64,000 nt of DNA, taken from contig NC_069133.1 of assembly GCF_026914265.1 (NCBI RefSeq), positions 8,439,937 through 8,503,936 on the forward strand. Direction: 5' to 3'. Position 1 is the stretch's first letter, and every line of letters begins with the position of its first letter. This stretch comes from Mya arenaria. Taxonomy: Eukaryota > Mollusca > Bivalvia > Myida > Myidae. The notes under the pieces were generated by a model, which saw only the letters and a program-made list of their open reading frames with translations, was not told where the DNA came from and ran no database searches. Both the position numbers and the translations under genes were made by a program. Of the stretch, positions 49,012 through 61,814 are shown in pieces.

Positions 49012-51637
49012 ATGATGAAGGTGAGAATACGAGTAAATCAATTTGTATGGCTTCTATGGATTATCTTGGCATACAATTCTGCCGTTAAAGGTTATTATTT
49101 TTTATACACAGAATTTTTAAAATACTGTTTGTTTTAGATGACTGCTAAATGTATAAATATATATATATACATATTTCCCTTAAATTTTATTACCTACTGA
49201 AATGATCAGGCAATAACATTTATGTTTGTTTTCTTGCTGGGTAAATGCCACTGGAATTTAAAGGATGAATATACCACACCCTTGAATTCCTTGCGTACTC
49301 AGAAAAAACTTCCGTTCAGGAATATCAATGGGATGCTTTTCGTAATAATATTAATTATACGGCTACGATTAATACTAATACTATTACTATTTCTTCTGCT
49401 ACTGCTCCTGCTAATGCTGCTACTGCTGCAACAACAAATCAACATTTCGATTTATTTTATCATAATCCAGGGGAGGTTACAATCCTTATGAACGAGAATG
49501 ATGTGCCTGCAGTCCTTCCGTATGATCTGCGGTTGCTGGAGGGTAGCCATCTCAAAGTGGAGTGTACCTCGAGTGCGGACACGAGCGACATCACCTGGGA
49601 GATCAGGCCGGATGCCGGAGACGCACAGACCGTCCACAACCGTTCCCTGGAAATACCGATAGTGCTTCCGCACGATGCCGGCACGTATACGTGTCATGCT
49701 ACCGCCAACCCGAACTCCACCAGTGTAGAAAGCCTGGGGTTCACACTGGAGGTGCTGTATCTACATAGCCCCTTAATTTCCGGTATGACGGCCGTGTTTG
49801 AGGAGGAAGCGGTCCGCCTCGAATGTCGCGTTGACGCATTCCCCAAACCCGCATACCAGTGGAGGTAAGAAGGCTACACCTACATGTGATTTAAGACCTG
49901 TATGCGCGCTTCACTGAATGTTCTCGCGTGCTGTGTTCATACAGCATAACGTAAGAAAAATTATTTATATCTACATTTAAAATAATTATTCATTACGAAT
50001 AAAATTTAGCAGTTTCCTTTGCAATTGAGTATTCATTATTAATAAAAAATGAAATCGATAATAATAAAAAATGAAATCGATAATAATTAAACGCTGGTAT
50101 AAAATAATAACTGATATTTGTAAACGTCGTGCATCATTGGTTAAATGACGTCGCACTATTCCAATCAGTTCAATATTGGAATAAACAATGACGTCATGAC
50201 TCATTGTGTGTTCTACAATATGAACGTCAAGTTTTATCGTAAAAAAGGACTAGGCGAATCTGTGTTTCCCTACATTTTCCGGACAGACCATGTTCGAGAG
50301 GCCATAACTTTGTCAAATCTCAACCTTACTCAGCAAAGTGGTCTTTACTTGTTTAGTGTTAGTTAGGCATACGTGTTAATATGTTTAATATTGTCGTAGC
50401 GGAATAAAACATGTTTTGTCTGGGAACAACTTGGGTGAAATAAGCGGGTAGTTGGTTCAACCAGTGACATATTTTATGCATCTCGGGTTAAAGAAGAAAC
50501 AGTTTTCGGTAAAGGTGTACATGTTGTTAAAGAGTAATAGAAACTATTCAATTAAAGCCCATAACTGCTGAGGTTGGTTAGGTTTTGTCACAGTTATGGC
50601 CTCTTGAACATGTTTGTATTTTTGCAAATATAAGCCTGGGAATTATTTTTGCCTTTCGGTGATATAAACGTATGACCTGGAGGAAACTGATCTTGATGCG
50701 CAGGGTATGGAAGTATCCGATATGGGTGTGGGAGGTGTTTACATTCTACTAAACTTACGACTGTTGAAGTTATTAAACCTTTTCAATATCTTTCAGGACT
50801 GAAAACGGCATTCTACTCCAATCTTGACAAAGCTTGCAGGCGGTCCTGGTCGCCAGCGACATCTACCCTGTATCCGGCGGGTTCGCCATTGACTACAAGT
50901 GTGTAGTGTCCGCCACACTTTTACCCAGCTTTGGCCGGGCGCAGGGTGTCGAACAAAGCGCCATAAAGACAATTACCGTTTACAAACGCGTACGCATCGG
51001 AGGTTTCACTAACACCGGTCACTTCTATTCCATTGAAGAAGGCGGAAACGTGAATATAACGTGCCTGGCAACCGGAAGTCCACCTCCTTACTTCCGATGG
51101 GAGCTCGTGACTACTGGCGGGTTGGTTTCACAGGGGCAGAGCCTCGTCATCGATCACATAACAAAAGAGATGCAGGGAGAATACAGGTGCCATGCGCTCA
51201 ACTCTATCCCGATGAACAACCGAAGTATCCTTGCAACAAACGCGTATGCGAGTGTGGCTATCGTTGTATACACGCCACTGAATGGCGTCACGGGTAGTAT
51301 GGCACTTATTGAATCAACTAAGGGACCTGTAACAGCTACACCAACGAACCCCTCTCAAACTGACGCACGCTGTGTTTGGAATTGTTACGACCCTGCACCG
51401 ATCATTGCCCTAGCCTCAATCGGATGGGTGTTGTTTTTGTCTGCCATCATAATACTTATTGTATGCTTTCTGCAGCTGTTTAGAAGGACGAACATGTCTG
51501 CTGAAGAAGTTTCCAAACAGACGCCTGGTGTCCTTAACGACAGCACATGTCTAACATCAATGCCGGAACATTCTTATTTGACCTTACGATCGCAAGAGGA
51601 CTGTCAGCGCCAGCAAGTTGTAAACTTGAACCTGTAG
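49012..51637 (+). pseudogene. IgSF receptor B, paralogue of A with premature stop and shortened tail
   Basis: Exons 49012-49090 (signal peptide, MMKVRIRVNQFVWLLWIILA), 49471-49864 (Ig1 and half of Ig2) and 50797-51637 (rest of Ig2, Ig3, membrane helix, tail), with the same phases as gene A. In exon 3 the codon at 50825-50827 is TGA where gene C has AGA, so a full product would end in Ig2. No frame-keeping acceptor with a good pyrimidine tract avoids it. The rest is otherwise open to TAG at 51635. The tail has lost about 60 bp relative to C (after VNLNL), removing the YMEP motif, and the first tail tyrosine is Cys (STCL against STYL). It is either a pseudogene or a source of a short secreted Ig fragment. 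I favour pseudogene. Confidence 0.75.
49362..49440 (+). repeat. Trinucleotide-rich tract in intron 1 of IgSF B
   Basis: Interrupted ACT/GCT/ATT triplets, about 75 bp. It is positionally equivalent (inverted) to the much longer array at 59905-60172 in gene C. Confidence 0.7.
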
Positions 51638-52513
51638 GCCATCAAGAACCCAGGCGCGTCGGAAATCAGATATACAGGAAGTGCCCCGGGCGTCTCATAC
51701 CTTAATTTACCCAGTGGTGTAAAAAGTATTTTCTTTATTAAATGCATTGTTATCACGTACATGTTGTTCACATGTGTGAAGTCCGCTTTGCTTTATTATA
51801 TTCTAAATCCTTTTAAAACTAAATTTTAAACTCAGATATCACGATTATTATTATTCTAACAGCCTTATAAGGACCATCAGCCCTTATTTCGTATCGGATG
51901 AAATTAAATAAAATAAAAAATGACAAAAATATATTAGCTACAATAATAGTATAACTTATATTATTTTACTAGATATTTTATTAAAATATAAACAAATTTG
52001 TAAAAACTTACTAAAAAGCATTGCAAATGTTGACATTAATTTAAAATGAGTTAAGTTGCCTTAGACCTTAATGATTAAAACCAAAAACGCATATCTTTAT
52101 TTGTCAAATGAGTTAAATAAGACAATGCATTGAAATAATAAAATAATAATGGCATCATCCTTTACTTTGCGCCTTTAAGTAAATGGGAAAACAATCAGTC
52201 GTGAAATAACTATATTAGAAATCAAATAAACGGATGAATAACTCTTCTTTTTATATAATTATTGATTTGTTGCTTGGAAAAAAAATCAACAACTATTTTT
52301 CAATAAATCTTTTGACATCATACCTTGTGACAATCTTTTCTACATCGCCATAACAATGCCCCCCCCCCCATTTTTATCGAAAATTCGTGGAATGGTTGTC
52401 CGACCTGTATAAGTTGCTAGGGTGAGAGCTTGTCTGTTTTCAGCATAATGCATGCTAACAATCCGTTCAAAACCGGTATATAGCACTTCAAACAAGTCCA
52501 TCTAGGATTATTT

Positions 52514-52830
52514 CAGTTGAAATATTTGCTAGGGCCTGCGGGCTGGAGTTCAGGTGAAATTATTGTTAGGGCCTGCAGGTTGGAATTCGGTTAAAATTAT
52601 TGCCAGAATCTGCAGGCTTGGATTCAGTTGAAAATATTGATAGGGCCTGCAGACTTGGATTCAGTTGAAATTATTGCTAGGGCGTGCAGACTGGGACCTA
52701 GTTGAACATATTGCTACGGCACGCAGGCTGGGATCGAGTTGAAATTATTGCTAGGGTCTGCAGACTTGTATTTAGTTGAAATTATTGCTGGGGCGTGCAG
52801 GCTGGGATTCAGTTGAAACTTTTGCTGAAG
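52514..52830. repeat. 37-bp tandem array at the centre of the inverted duplication
   Basis: About eight copies of a 37-bp unit like TTGCTAGGGCCTGCAGGCTG plus GGATTCAGTTGAAATTA. It sits between the inner ends of the two arms (AAGTCCATCTAGGA at 52493 and TCCTAGATGGACTT at 52888). Confidence 0.85.
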
Positions 52831-54612
52831 TGTACGATCTTAATTACGGTAAGATCTGACTCCCTGTCCTCATATTTAGTGTAAATGGTCCTAGATGGAC
52901 TTTCTTAAATTGCTACGATTAGGACGTATTTTTGATCAGCCATTATGAGAATATTAGATTTACTGATAAGCTTTCACCCTAGCAACTGATACAGGTCGCA
53001 CAACCATCGTTTGAATTCTCGATAATAATGTGTGTTTTTTTGTGGCAAAACATTGTTATTTCGATGTCAAAAACACAAGGTATGATGTCAAAAGATTTAT
53101 TGAAAAATAGATGTTGATTCCTTTTCCAGCAACAGATCAACAATTATATAAAAAAACAAGAAGTGAATGTGATCTGTGATCGAAATACAATATAAAATGT
53201 ATATGGCAAACATGGTTAAGCACGCATATAAACTACATGCAACTCGGGATATTAATAACGATGTATAACTATTGCCATACCTTCAAGTATTTAAGATGTA
53301 TAGATGAATTCATCCTTTTAATAGATTTTCTAATATAGTACGTTCACGGCTGATGGTTATTCCATACACTTAAAGGCGCACAATGTAGGTTGAAGCCAAT
53401 TCTTTTTTTTACTAGTTCAATACATTTTTTTTGATTAACTCATTTGTCTTTAATGATATTAAAACAAAGAAGCATATGACTTAGGTATAAATAAAAACAG
53501 CAAAATATTGGCGTTTTTATCATTTGGGAGTTTGTGGCTACGTAGCTATTATTTCCCAAAATCACATTTATAAAGGTAAATAGTTTTCATCTGTTCCTAA
53601 ATAGTATGTTTTTTGTCTGTTTTTTATCACTCAAGACAAATATGTTTAACATATAAGTGCATTTCAATTTAAAAAAATGCATCAACCTTTATGGTGAGCC
53701 TTCAACATTGGTAACTGTGTTAAACTGTTAATATTCCCGTGTCTCTAAGCCATACAGTGCTGCCTGTACACTAGAATTTGTTTGATTAAAAATGTAAAGT
53801 TGATAGCAATAATTATAGAAATAAGAGCGCCCTAAGACTGTTCAGGCTGTTGTAGATGTTTGAAGCCCAAACTGAACAAAATACCAGCAAAAACATAACT
53901 TTATTATGTTGGAAATTCAGCACATATCTAGAATTAATCAAGTTATTTATTTAAATTTATACATTCAGTGTTTCAAGTGGTTGAATAGTTCCATTTAATT
54001 TGAGGTACCTTCATCTCTGCTATGGAAACACAATAATAGTTGGAATAATAATGACGATGATAATGAATAGAATTGTACATGCAATTTAAATCATTGCAAA
54101 TTAATTTCAACATTTGCAATGCGTTTTATTCATATTTTATCAAATGTCTAAAATTTAAATATCCTTTTTTTTTGTCACTTTTTTTATTTGATTTAATTTT
54201 ATCTGATATGAAATAAGGGCTGAGAATCTTTATGAGGTTGTTAGAATACTAATAATCTGAATATCTGAGATTGAAACTTAGTTTGAAAAAGATTGAGAAT
54301 ATGATAAAGCAAATAGAATTTCACCCATCCGTATTAAACAGTGTGTACTAACAATGCGTTCAGTAGAACAAATCCGCACATTTCACACCACTGAATTTTG
54401 TTATGAAACGCCCGAGGTCAGTCCTGTATATCCGACTTCCGACTCGCGTGGGTTCTTGGATAGGTCTGACTCTGAATTTAAGCCCAAATCTACGTCGATG
54501 GGCTCCATATAAGTCCCCGTTGTGGACAGGTTCAAGCTTACAACTTGCTGACCCTGACAGCCCTCTTGCGGTCGTAAGGTTATGGAAGAATTTTCATAGA
54601 AATGTGCATTGG

Positions 54613-57600
54613 TCATGGAAATTTGCTGCCGTTAGGGACACCAGGCGTCTGTTCGAAAACTTGTTTGGCAGACATATTCCTACTTCTAACCAACAGCAGT
54701 AAGCATGCAATAAGTGTTATGATGGCAGCCACAAACAACACCCATCCGATTGAGGCTAGGATAATGACCGGTACTGGGTCGTAATCATTGCAATCACAGT
54801 GTGCGTCTGTTTGAGAGGGGTTGCTTGGGGTAGCAGTTACAGGTCCCTTAGTTGATTCATTACATGCCGTACCGGCCGTGTCGCCATTCAGTGGCGTATA
54901 AACATCAATATCCACAACGGCATACGCGTTTGTTCCAAGAATACTTCCGTTGTTTAACGGGATAGAGTTGAACGCGCGGCACCTGTATTGTCCCTGCATC
55001 TCCTTTGTGATGTGCTCGATGACGAGGCTCTGCCCCTGTGCAACCGACTCGCCCGTAGTCCCCAGCTCCCATCGGAAGTAAGGAGGTGGACTTCCGGTTG
55101 CAAGGCACGTTATGTTCACGTTTCTGCCATCTTCAACGGAGTAGAAGCGACCGGTGTTGCTAAATCCTTTTGTACGTACACGTTTGTAAACAGTCATTGT
55201 CCACATCGCGACCTGCTCGACCCCCTGCGCCTGGCCAAAACTGGGCACCAGTGTGGCGGACACTACACACTTGTAGTCAATGGCGAACCCGCCGGATACA
55301 GGGTAGATGTCGCTGGCGACCGGAACCGCCTGCAGGCTTTGTCTAGTTTGGAGTAGAATGCCATTTTCACTCCTGAAAAATGTTGATAAGTTTTTATAAC
55401 TTCAACATCAGTTGTTAGTTTTATAAAGTGTAAACACCTCCTACAACCGTATCGTTTACTCCCAAATGCTACGTATTAAGGTAATATTTTTGCAGGTCAT
55501 ACGTTTATATCTCATTCCCGTTTTAATGATATAGATTTATTTGAATAAAGTACTTAGTTGTTTATATTCTATTTAATTCATAAGAAAAAAACGTGACACT
55601 GTAACGTGCGCCGTCAAACAAACAAACACCAGTTAGCCGAGCTTTCTGGCGTAATGAAACAAACACCAACTGATCCCTTCAGGGAAAAGCATGCTCGACT
55701 CTGAACGGGTCCACTGGTCTTTATATACACTAACTTCTCTATTCTCACAGATCCCGGGCTTTGCTAATTTGCATATTACCAACCAAGTTTACATCCGGTA
55801 TGAACGTACTTCCGTTTTAACGGAACGTTATTATGAACGCACATCCGCCGCCTACAGCGGACCGTTACACTAATCCACCGCCTACAGCGGACCGTTACAA
55901 CACTACCTGAAGATATTATGAACAAACGTTCTTAAAACATTCTTCAGATTCTGCATCTAAACAGGAAATGATGTCATTAACAAACTACAAACCGGTTTTT
56001 ACGTCATTGTTTATTAAAAGAATGCGAATTTTGTTTATGTTGTGATCCTCACTGGAAATCAACTCTGTATTCATTATACGTATAAACAGATCGGTATATA
56101 TACGTTGTTTTAATTTCTTCCTGGTACTACATTTCTGCCATACGTGTATTGCGAGAATTGGTATTGCTTAGTCAGTTTGTGATATTCGGCTCATCAGAGC
56201 TGGTGAAACAGGTACTACAATGAGGTAGGTCTTTTTTGCTATTTTTTTTCCGGAAAAATCAAGTGATTAAAAGAATCCGGGACTCGTCATCATATAAAAC
56301 ATAGTATATTAGTCAACTCGTCCAGGAAATCTGTCAACCTAAGCTCATCAAAGGGTCGCTACTAACAAATGCCATGAACTCCTGTTGATGGCAAAAAGCA
56401 GGGAGTTTTTATGATGACTTCGAACTTAAACATACAAACGAACGTACAACTGGTGTCGCTGCACCTACATGTACCTTTAGAGCATTTTTTAACGGAAAAC
56501 TTTACAGAAATGAGAATTTTACGAAAAATAGTAAAAATTGCTGCGTGGTTCACATTCTGAAATATCACTCACTTTAGTAATATATATTAGTAGTATAACT
56601 AAAGAGCACAGGGGCAGGGTGCACACACCAATAGTAACCCTCAACCCCCTGCTCAATTACCAAAAGGCAAACATATTCCCAAGCTTATATTTGCCAAAAA
56701 ATACACAGGTTAAAGAGGTAATAAGATATCAATTATGGGCTTTAATTGAATAGATACTATCACTATTCAAGAAGATGTACACCTTTACCGAAAACTGTTG
56801 CTTTTTTAGCCTGAGATACATAAAGCATGCCACTGGTCGAACCAACTACCCGCGATTTTCATCCAAGTTTTCCAGACAAAAAATGTTGCATCCCGCTACG
56901 ACAATATTATATCAACACTAACAAACACCAAACAGGTAAAGTCTACTATTGTTGAGTAAGGTTGAGATTCGACAAAGTTATGGCCTCTTGAACATGGTCT
57001 GTTCGGAAAATATAGGCAGTTCACCTAGTCCTTTGTTAAGATAAAACTTTTCATATTGTTGAACACGCAATGAGTTATGACGTCATTGTTTATTCCAATA
57101 TTGAACTGATTGGAATAGTGCGACGTCATTAAACCTTTTGATAAACGACATTACGGCCCGGTTGTTCAAAACTCTCGTTAAATTACTTACGCTTATGCTG
57201 ACATGTTAGCGTTAACCGTTAGCGTTAACGTTAACTAACGCCATCAGCGTTATCCTGTTGTTCAAAAATCTATAGGCGTAAGCGTTAGCTAACACTGATG
57301 TAACGCTTACGTGTTGGCGTTAACACCAGCGTTAAGCTCACTTCCTGTTTGTATTTCCATAATCCTTTACAATTTCTGTGGTCTGATGCGGCGAAATTAC
57401 AATTAAACTTACCCTGTCCACTTGAAGGGTAAATCCACTTAAAATGTTAAACTTGTATAACTAAGTCACAGGCAGTGGTGTATTTCATTATTCATTTCAT
57501 CACTTTGCTATTTTTTAGTCAATATTAAATGAATAATGATATAAAAATTAAGGATGCGTTTTGTTTTGTGAACCAACCGTTATACGTAAAGGCATATATA

Positions 57601-59986
57601 ACATGATATATATACACTGGTATATCTATATATATTACCAAAATTCTACAACTGCTTCTAAAAATCCGTTGTTTTTTTCATGAATGTCAAGGCCATGTTT
57701 TAACCACAACGAAAAAAAATGGGGAAAAAATGATTTGAGGTTACATTACACTAAATATTCATGTTGACTGAACTACTTGCCCTTAACTAGGATATCAGTT
57801 CAGCTTTTTTAATACCGTCCTATTATTGATTTTTTTTATATTACTAGTATAAGAATCTAGTTAACTTTGCATTGACTTATCAAATGTAAAGTGGATTAAT
57901 GCTTTAATTTAATCTGCATGATAAGTATAAACACTTAAATGGTGTTCGATTAAATAGACCAAACAGGGGATATACAGTGCTTTAAGACCAAACTTGTGCA
58001 CCCATGTGCAATATTTATACCACAAAGGGCAGCTTAAAAAACTTAATTTGTAAAATATGTCAACATTGGAGCAAAAACATGCTTTACATATATAAACAGA
58101 ACATGATATAAAAAATGGGGATCACAACAGAAATGGAAAATATTAGGCTTTATTAAACAGGTATGGGGAGTTTTAACTGGAACCTCCTCAAATATAATTT
58201 TGCAATACTTTCATGTTGCATTTTCACAATTATGTTGTTCAAAACTGGTGATTCTAATGCAATATTCATGCTTATTTGTATTTTGATAAGATAAACTGTT
58301 AACCTGTTAATTGAAGTGAAACAGGTTGATCCATAAAAGGGGCGATTTATTAGTGGGGTGAAGCGTCCGACCGTTTCTAATTTACCGACTTATCTGTGTC
58401 GTAATTTCAAGCGTTCGGATGATGTAAACAGTGGAAGAAAATATTTTTTAATTAGATAAATTGGATTTAAAACTGTTCTTGTAGTGGCTTCCTCTATGGA
58501 AATAGGAAAGTGAGTGGTCTACCACACTTGTCACATTGACAGTGCATTTGTGGAAGCCCAATCTGTCATCATGGAGATATTTCACCTCAGGGTCATTTAT
58601 GCAGGTAAATATTCTGCAATTATTTGGTAACCATAATCATTTCATAGCCTGTTTACAATTACTGATTCAGTTTGGTACTGTAAATAAATGTGTAAGTAAC
58701 ATAGTAACAGGTACCTAAAAACACTGCGCTTATTGTATCAAATGTGCGACAGGTGGTTGGTGATTTAACTTGCAGTGACCAGTCAGAGGATAGTATCAAA
58801 TGTCAGGGACAGTATGGTCGACATATCTAATCAATTCACCTCAGAACCACACTTGCTCGCTCCCGTGCTGACACCGCTCTGACCAATAAGTCTTACGTTG
58901 AAAGTCTTCAGCAAGCAGCTGTACAATTAATTCATTGATATCAAAACAGTAGCGGCATCGCATTTCTAAGTCAACACTTTCATGTGGATCGAAAGAAATA
59001 ATTTAATACTCTCTTTTCTTCTGTTGTTGAGAAAAGCACCAACTGTGTCAGCCATTTTTAACGTTGACAGACTATTTAACGTTGACTCTAACGTTGGTCC
59101 AGACCAACGTTAGAAGTGTCGTTAAGTTAGCGCCTACTTTATCGCCGTCAGCGTAAGTGTTAAGTTTGAACAACTCATTTTTGTCAACGTTAAAGTTAAC
59201 GTTAATTTTAACGTTGACAGTGTAACATTTAACGATTATAGTTAACGTTAAATCCTTAACGAGAGTTTTGAACAACCGGGCCTACAAGTATCAGTTATTC
59301 TTTTATAACAACGAATATTTTCGATTTCATTTTTTAAAGAATAAATACTTACTAACAGAAGATACTGCTAATTTGCAATCGTAATGAACAATTATTTTAA
59401 ATGTAAATATAATAATCTTTTTTGCGATTAAGCTGAAAGATAATTTCATTAATCATATGTAGGTGTAGCCATCTTACCTCCACTGGTATGCGGGTTGGGG
59501 GGAGGCGTCCACTTGGCATTCGAGGCGGACCGCTTCCTCCTCGAACACAGCCGTCATACCGGAAATGACGGGCCTGTGTAGATACAATACCTCCATTGTG
59601 AACCCCAGGCTTTCTACACTGGTCGAGTTCATGTAGGCGGTAACATGGCACGTATACGTGCCGGCGTCGTGCAGACGCACTTCCGGTATTCCCAGGGAAC
59701 GGTTGTGGACGGTCTGTGCGTCTGCAGCACCCGGCCTGATCTCCCAGGTGATGTCGCTCGTGGCCGCACTCGAGGTACAATCCACTTCCAGGGGGCTGCC
59801 TTCCAGCAACCGCACCTCGTAGGGAAGGACTGCAGACACATCATTCCCGTTCACAAGGATTGTTACCTCCCCTGTGTTATGATAAAATAATACAAAACGT
59901 TTTTTTGTAGTAGTAGCAGCAGCAGTAGCAGTAGCAGTTACAGCAGTAGTAGTAGCAGCAACAGCAGTAGTAGTGGTAGTAGTAGA

Positions 59987-60085
<99 letters not shown>

Positions 60086-60509
60086 TGTAGTAGTAGTAGT
60101 AGTAGTGGTGGTGGTGGTGGTGGTAGTGGTGGTGGTGGTGGTAGTAGTAGTAGTAGTAGTAATCGTCGTATCATTAATATTATTAATACGAAAAGTATCT
60201 CACTGATAGTCCTGAAGTTTGTTTTGAGTTCGCAAGAAATAAACGTGTGTGGTCTATTCTTTAAATTCCACTGAGTTTCCAGTGCCATTCACTCAGCAAG
60301 AGAACAAAAATAAATGTTATTGCCTAATTATTTTGGTATGTAACAAAATTTAAGATATTTATATAAATAAATTTAACAGTCATGTAGAACAAACAGTTTT
60401 TTAAATAAATCAGTGAATAAATATACTAACCTTTAACGGCAGATTTGTATGCCAAGATAATCCATAGAAGCCACACAAAATGATTTACTCGTATTTTCAC
60501 CTTCATCAT
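54613..60509 (-). CDS. IgSF receptor C, paralogue of A with truncated tail
   Basis: Exons on the - strand: 60509-60431 (signal peptide MMKVKIRVNHFVWLLWIILA), 59871-59478 (Ig1, half of Ig2) and 55372-54613. They join in phase to 410 residues. The three Ig domains keep their Cys pairs and Trp. The stalk is DCNDYDP, and the membrane helix runs VIILASIGWVLFVAAIITLI. The tail is only about 25 residues, ending NGSKFP. Where gene A reads STYLRP, C reads SKFP then TGA, so Tyr is Phe and Arg is a stop. Just beyond, 8 extra bases against gene B shift frame, leaving the YMEP-containing tail text at 54404-54616 unread. Intron 2 is 4.1 kb because of insertions. C could encode a membrane receptor without signalling motifs (decoy), or be in early decay. 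Confidence 0.72.
55600..55899 (-). mobile_element. Probable solo LTR (fossil)
   Basis: A 300-bp unit beginning TGTAACG and ending CGTTACA, with ACAC on both sides (55596-55599 and 55900-55903) and a TATATA box-like word inside. No internal retroelement genes nearby. This fits a solo LTR, possibly Gypsy-like given the 4-bp flank. It lies in IgSF C intron 2 and has no counterpart in arm B, so it is probably younger than the duplication. Orientation uncertain. Confidence 0.45.
57155..59282. mobile_element. 2.1-kb nonautonomous DNA transposon with GGCCCGGTTGTTC ends
   Basis: Long inverted ends start GGCCCGGTTGTTCAAAACTC, followed by GTTAACGTTA-type words. TAC is repeated at 57152-57154 and 59283-59285. 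Arm B has the uninterrupted site (TTTACAAATATCAG near 50110), confirming a 3-bp duplication. No transposase ORF. Harbinger-like ends are possible, but the class is not proven. Confidence 0.8.
59905..60172 (-). repeat. Expanded TAG/GTG trinucleotide array in IgSF C intron 1
   Basis: About 265 bp of TAG, CAG and GTG triplets ending about 34 bp from the acceptor of exon 2. Both strands stay open (poly-Val, poly-Leu), so the ORFs here are artefacts. The matching tract in arm B is only about 75 bp. Confidence 0.9.
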
Positions 60510-61814
60510 ATGTATAGTTTTAATTGAACTGCCACCTATGAATCTATATGCGCAGTAATATTCATACTCACCCACCGTGTCTTAAAGCAAGGCTAAGTGG
60601 AGTTACATCGGCGTACGTGTGAAACTGTCAAAAAAGTTAAACAACAAAACAAGACAAAAATATGGCCTTTGATAATTTATTCTAAATACCCAATATAGGC
60701 AATGCAAGTGTTTACGGTAAACTAGAAATATTCCTGTTTACGTTATAGATTAATTGGAGATCTTGAAAATTAAACGACTAAACTTAGCATACATACCGTG
60801 ATTACTAGATAGATATATCGATCGATAGCTAAGCAGGTATACCAAAAGGCAGACTGCCAAACACATGATCATAGTTTTGATAAAGTAGAAAAAACAACTT
60901 TCTGCAAAGTCGACCAGTGCCGGTAAGTTTTCATTTTTTTTAATGTTCAGTCATTATATTGTGACAAATTATAACGCCCATCTTCTAGGGATCATTTTCC
61001 TCGACATGTAGGAATAATTGTTACAGCAGTACTCCCCGTTGTTTTCTATATTAATTTGCAGAAGAAAATGAATCGAGAGCATATGCTTGAGATTTTTATG
61101 GTAAAATTGGCGAACCGATGATTTTTCATCTCATATGTCGACTCTAGGGCAGTTAATAAATACTAATTCAAAAAACATGTCGACATGATTTAAAAAAAAA
61201 CACCTTCAGAAATCGTTTAAGAAGCCTAAGATGCAAAACATGTATAATCAAAACACTGAAATTGCTGTGGGACGGTACTGCTTAAAACAAGAATGAAACA
61301 ACTGGAAGAAAAAAATGTAAATAATGTGCTATAATGATCGTGAAGTGGACCTTACATACAAATTTTCTTGGCTCTTTGTTCTGTAGAAAAATCCTATTTG
61401 TTTCATTTCGTCCTGGGCTGTAAACTACGAAAATATTTTTCTGAAATCAATTTCATTACTGTTACTGAATCCCTTGAACATGTTTATCTGGAAGTTGAAA
61501 AGTCTGTTGCGAGTATTGTTATTTACATTGATTGTTAATTCAAATGTTATTTCTAGGCACCAGTAATAGGGAATGTTTTCTTAACAGCCATCAAACAGAC
61601 TTTTTATAAAATAAAATTCACGAAGTAAAAGTATCGCACTTAAATATCCTTGTCGAGAAAGGGTACAACATTTATTTAACAGTAGAATAAATAACTACAA
61701 AGGAGATTATTATTGATAAAATTTCACTTTAAAGAGCATGCTTGTCTTCATCTGAAAAATAAGGCAATGGTACAGACAAGAACTAATGTTTTCATAACAT
61801 AATATCCGGGTACA

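Larger units (their letters stand above)
45570..52510 (+). repeat. Left arm of a large inverted duplication (IgSF B arm)
   Basis: Reverse-complement matches to 52888-61630 are found near 45590-45850 (against 61385-61630), 48870-49090 (against 60430-60665), all exons of gene B, its 3' flank at 51720-51930 (against 54170-54390), 52190-52440 (against 52980-53150) and 52493-52507 (against 52888-52902). About 3 kb at roughly 45.85-48.86 kb has no clear partner in the right arm and may be inserted sequence. Confidence 0.8.
52888..61630 (-). repeat. Right arm of the inverted duplication (IgSF C arm)
   Basis: Reverse complement of 45570-52510, lengthened by later insertions: 57155-59282 (DNA transposon), about 1.1 kb near 55530-56650 that includes a probable solo LTR, and the expanded triplet array. 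The outer end near 61630 carries CCTATTTGTTTCATTTCGTC and CTGGGCTGTAAACTACGAAA, matching the reverse complement of about 45775-45830. Confidence 0.8.

Noticed and set aside
59938-60288. Poly-Leu and poly-Val ORFs
   Set aside because: Triplet array within intron 1 of IgSF gene C.
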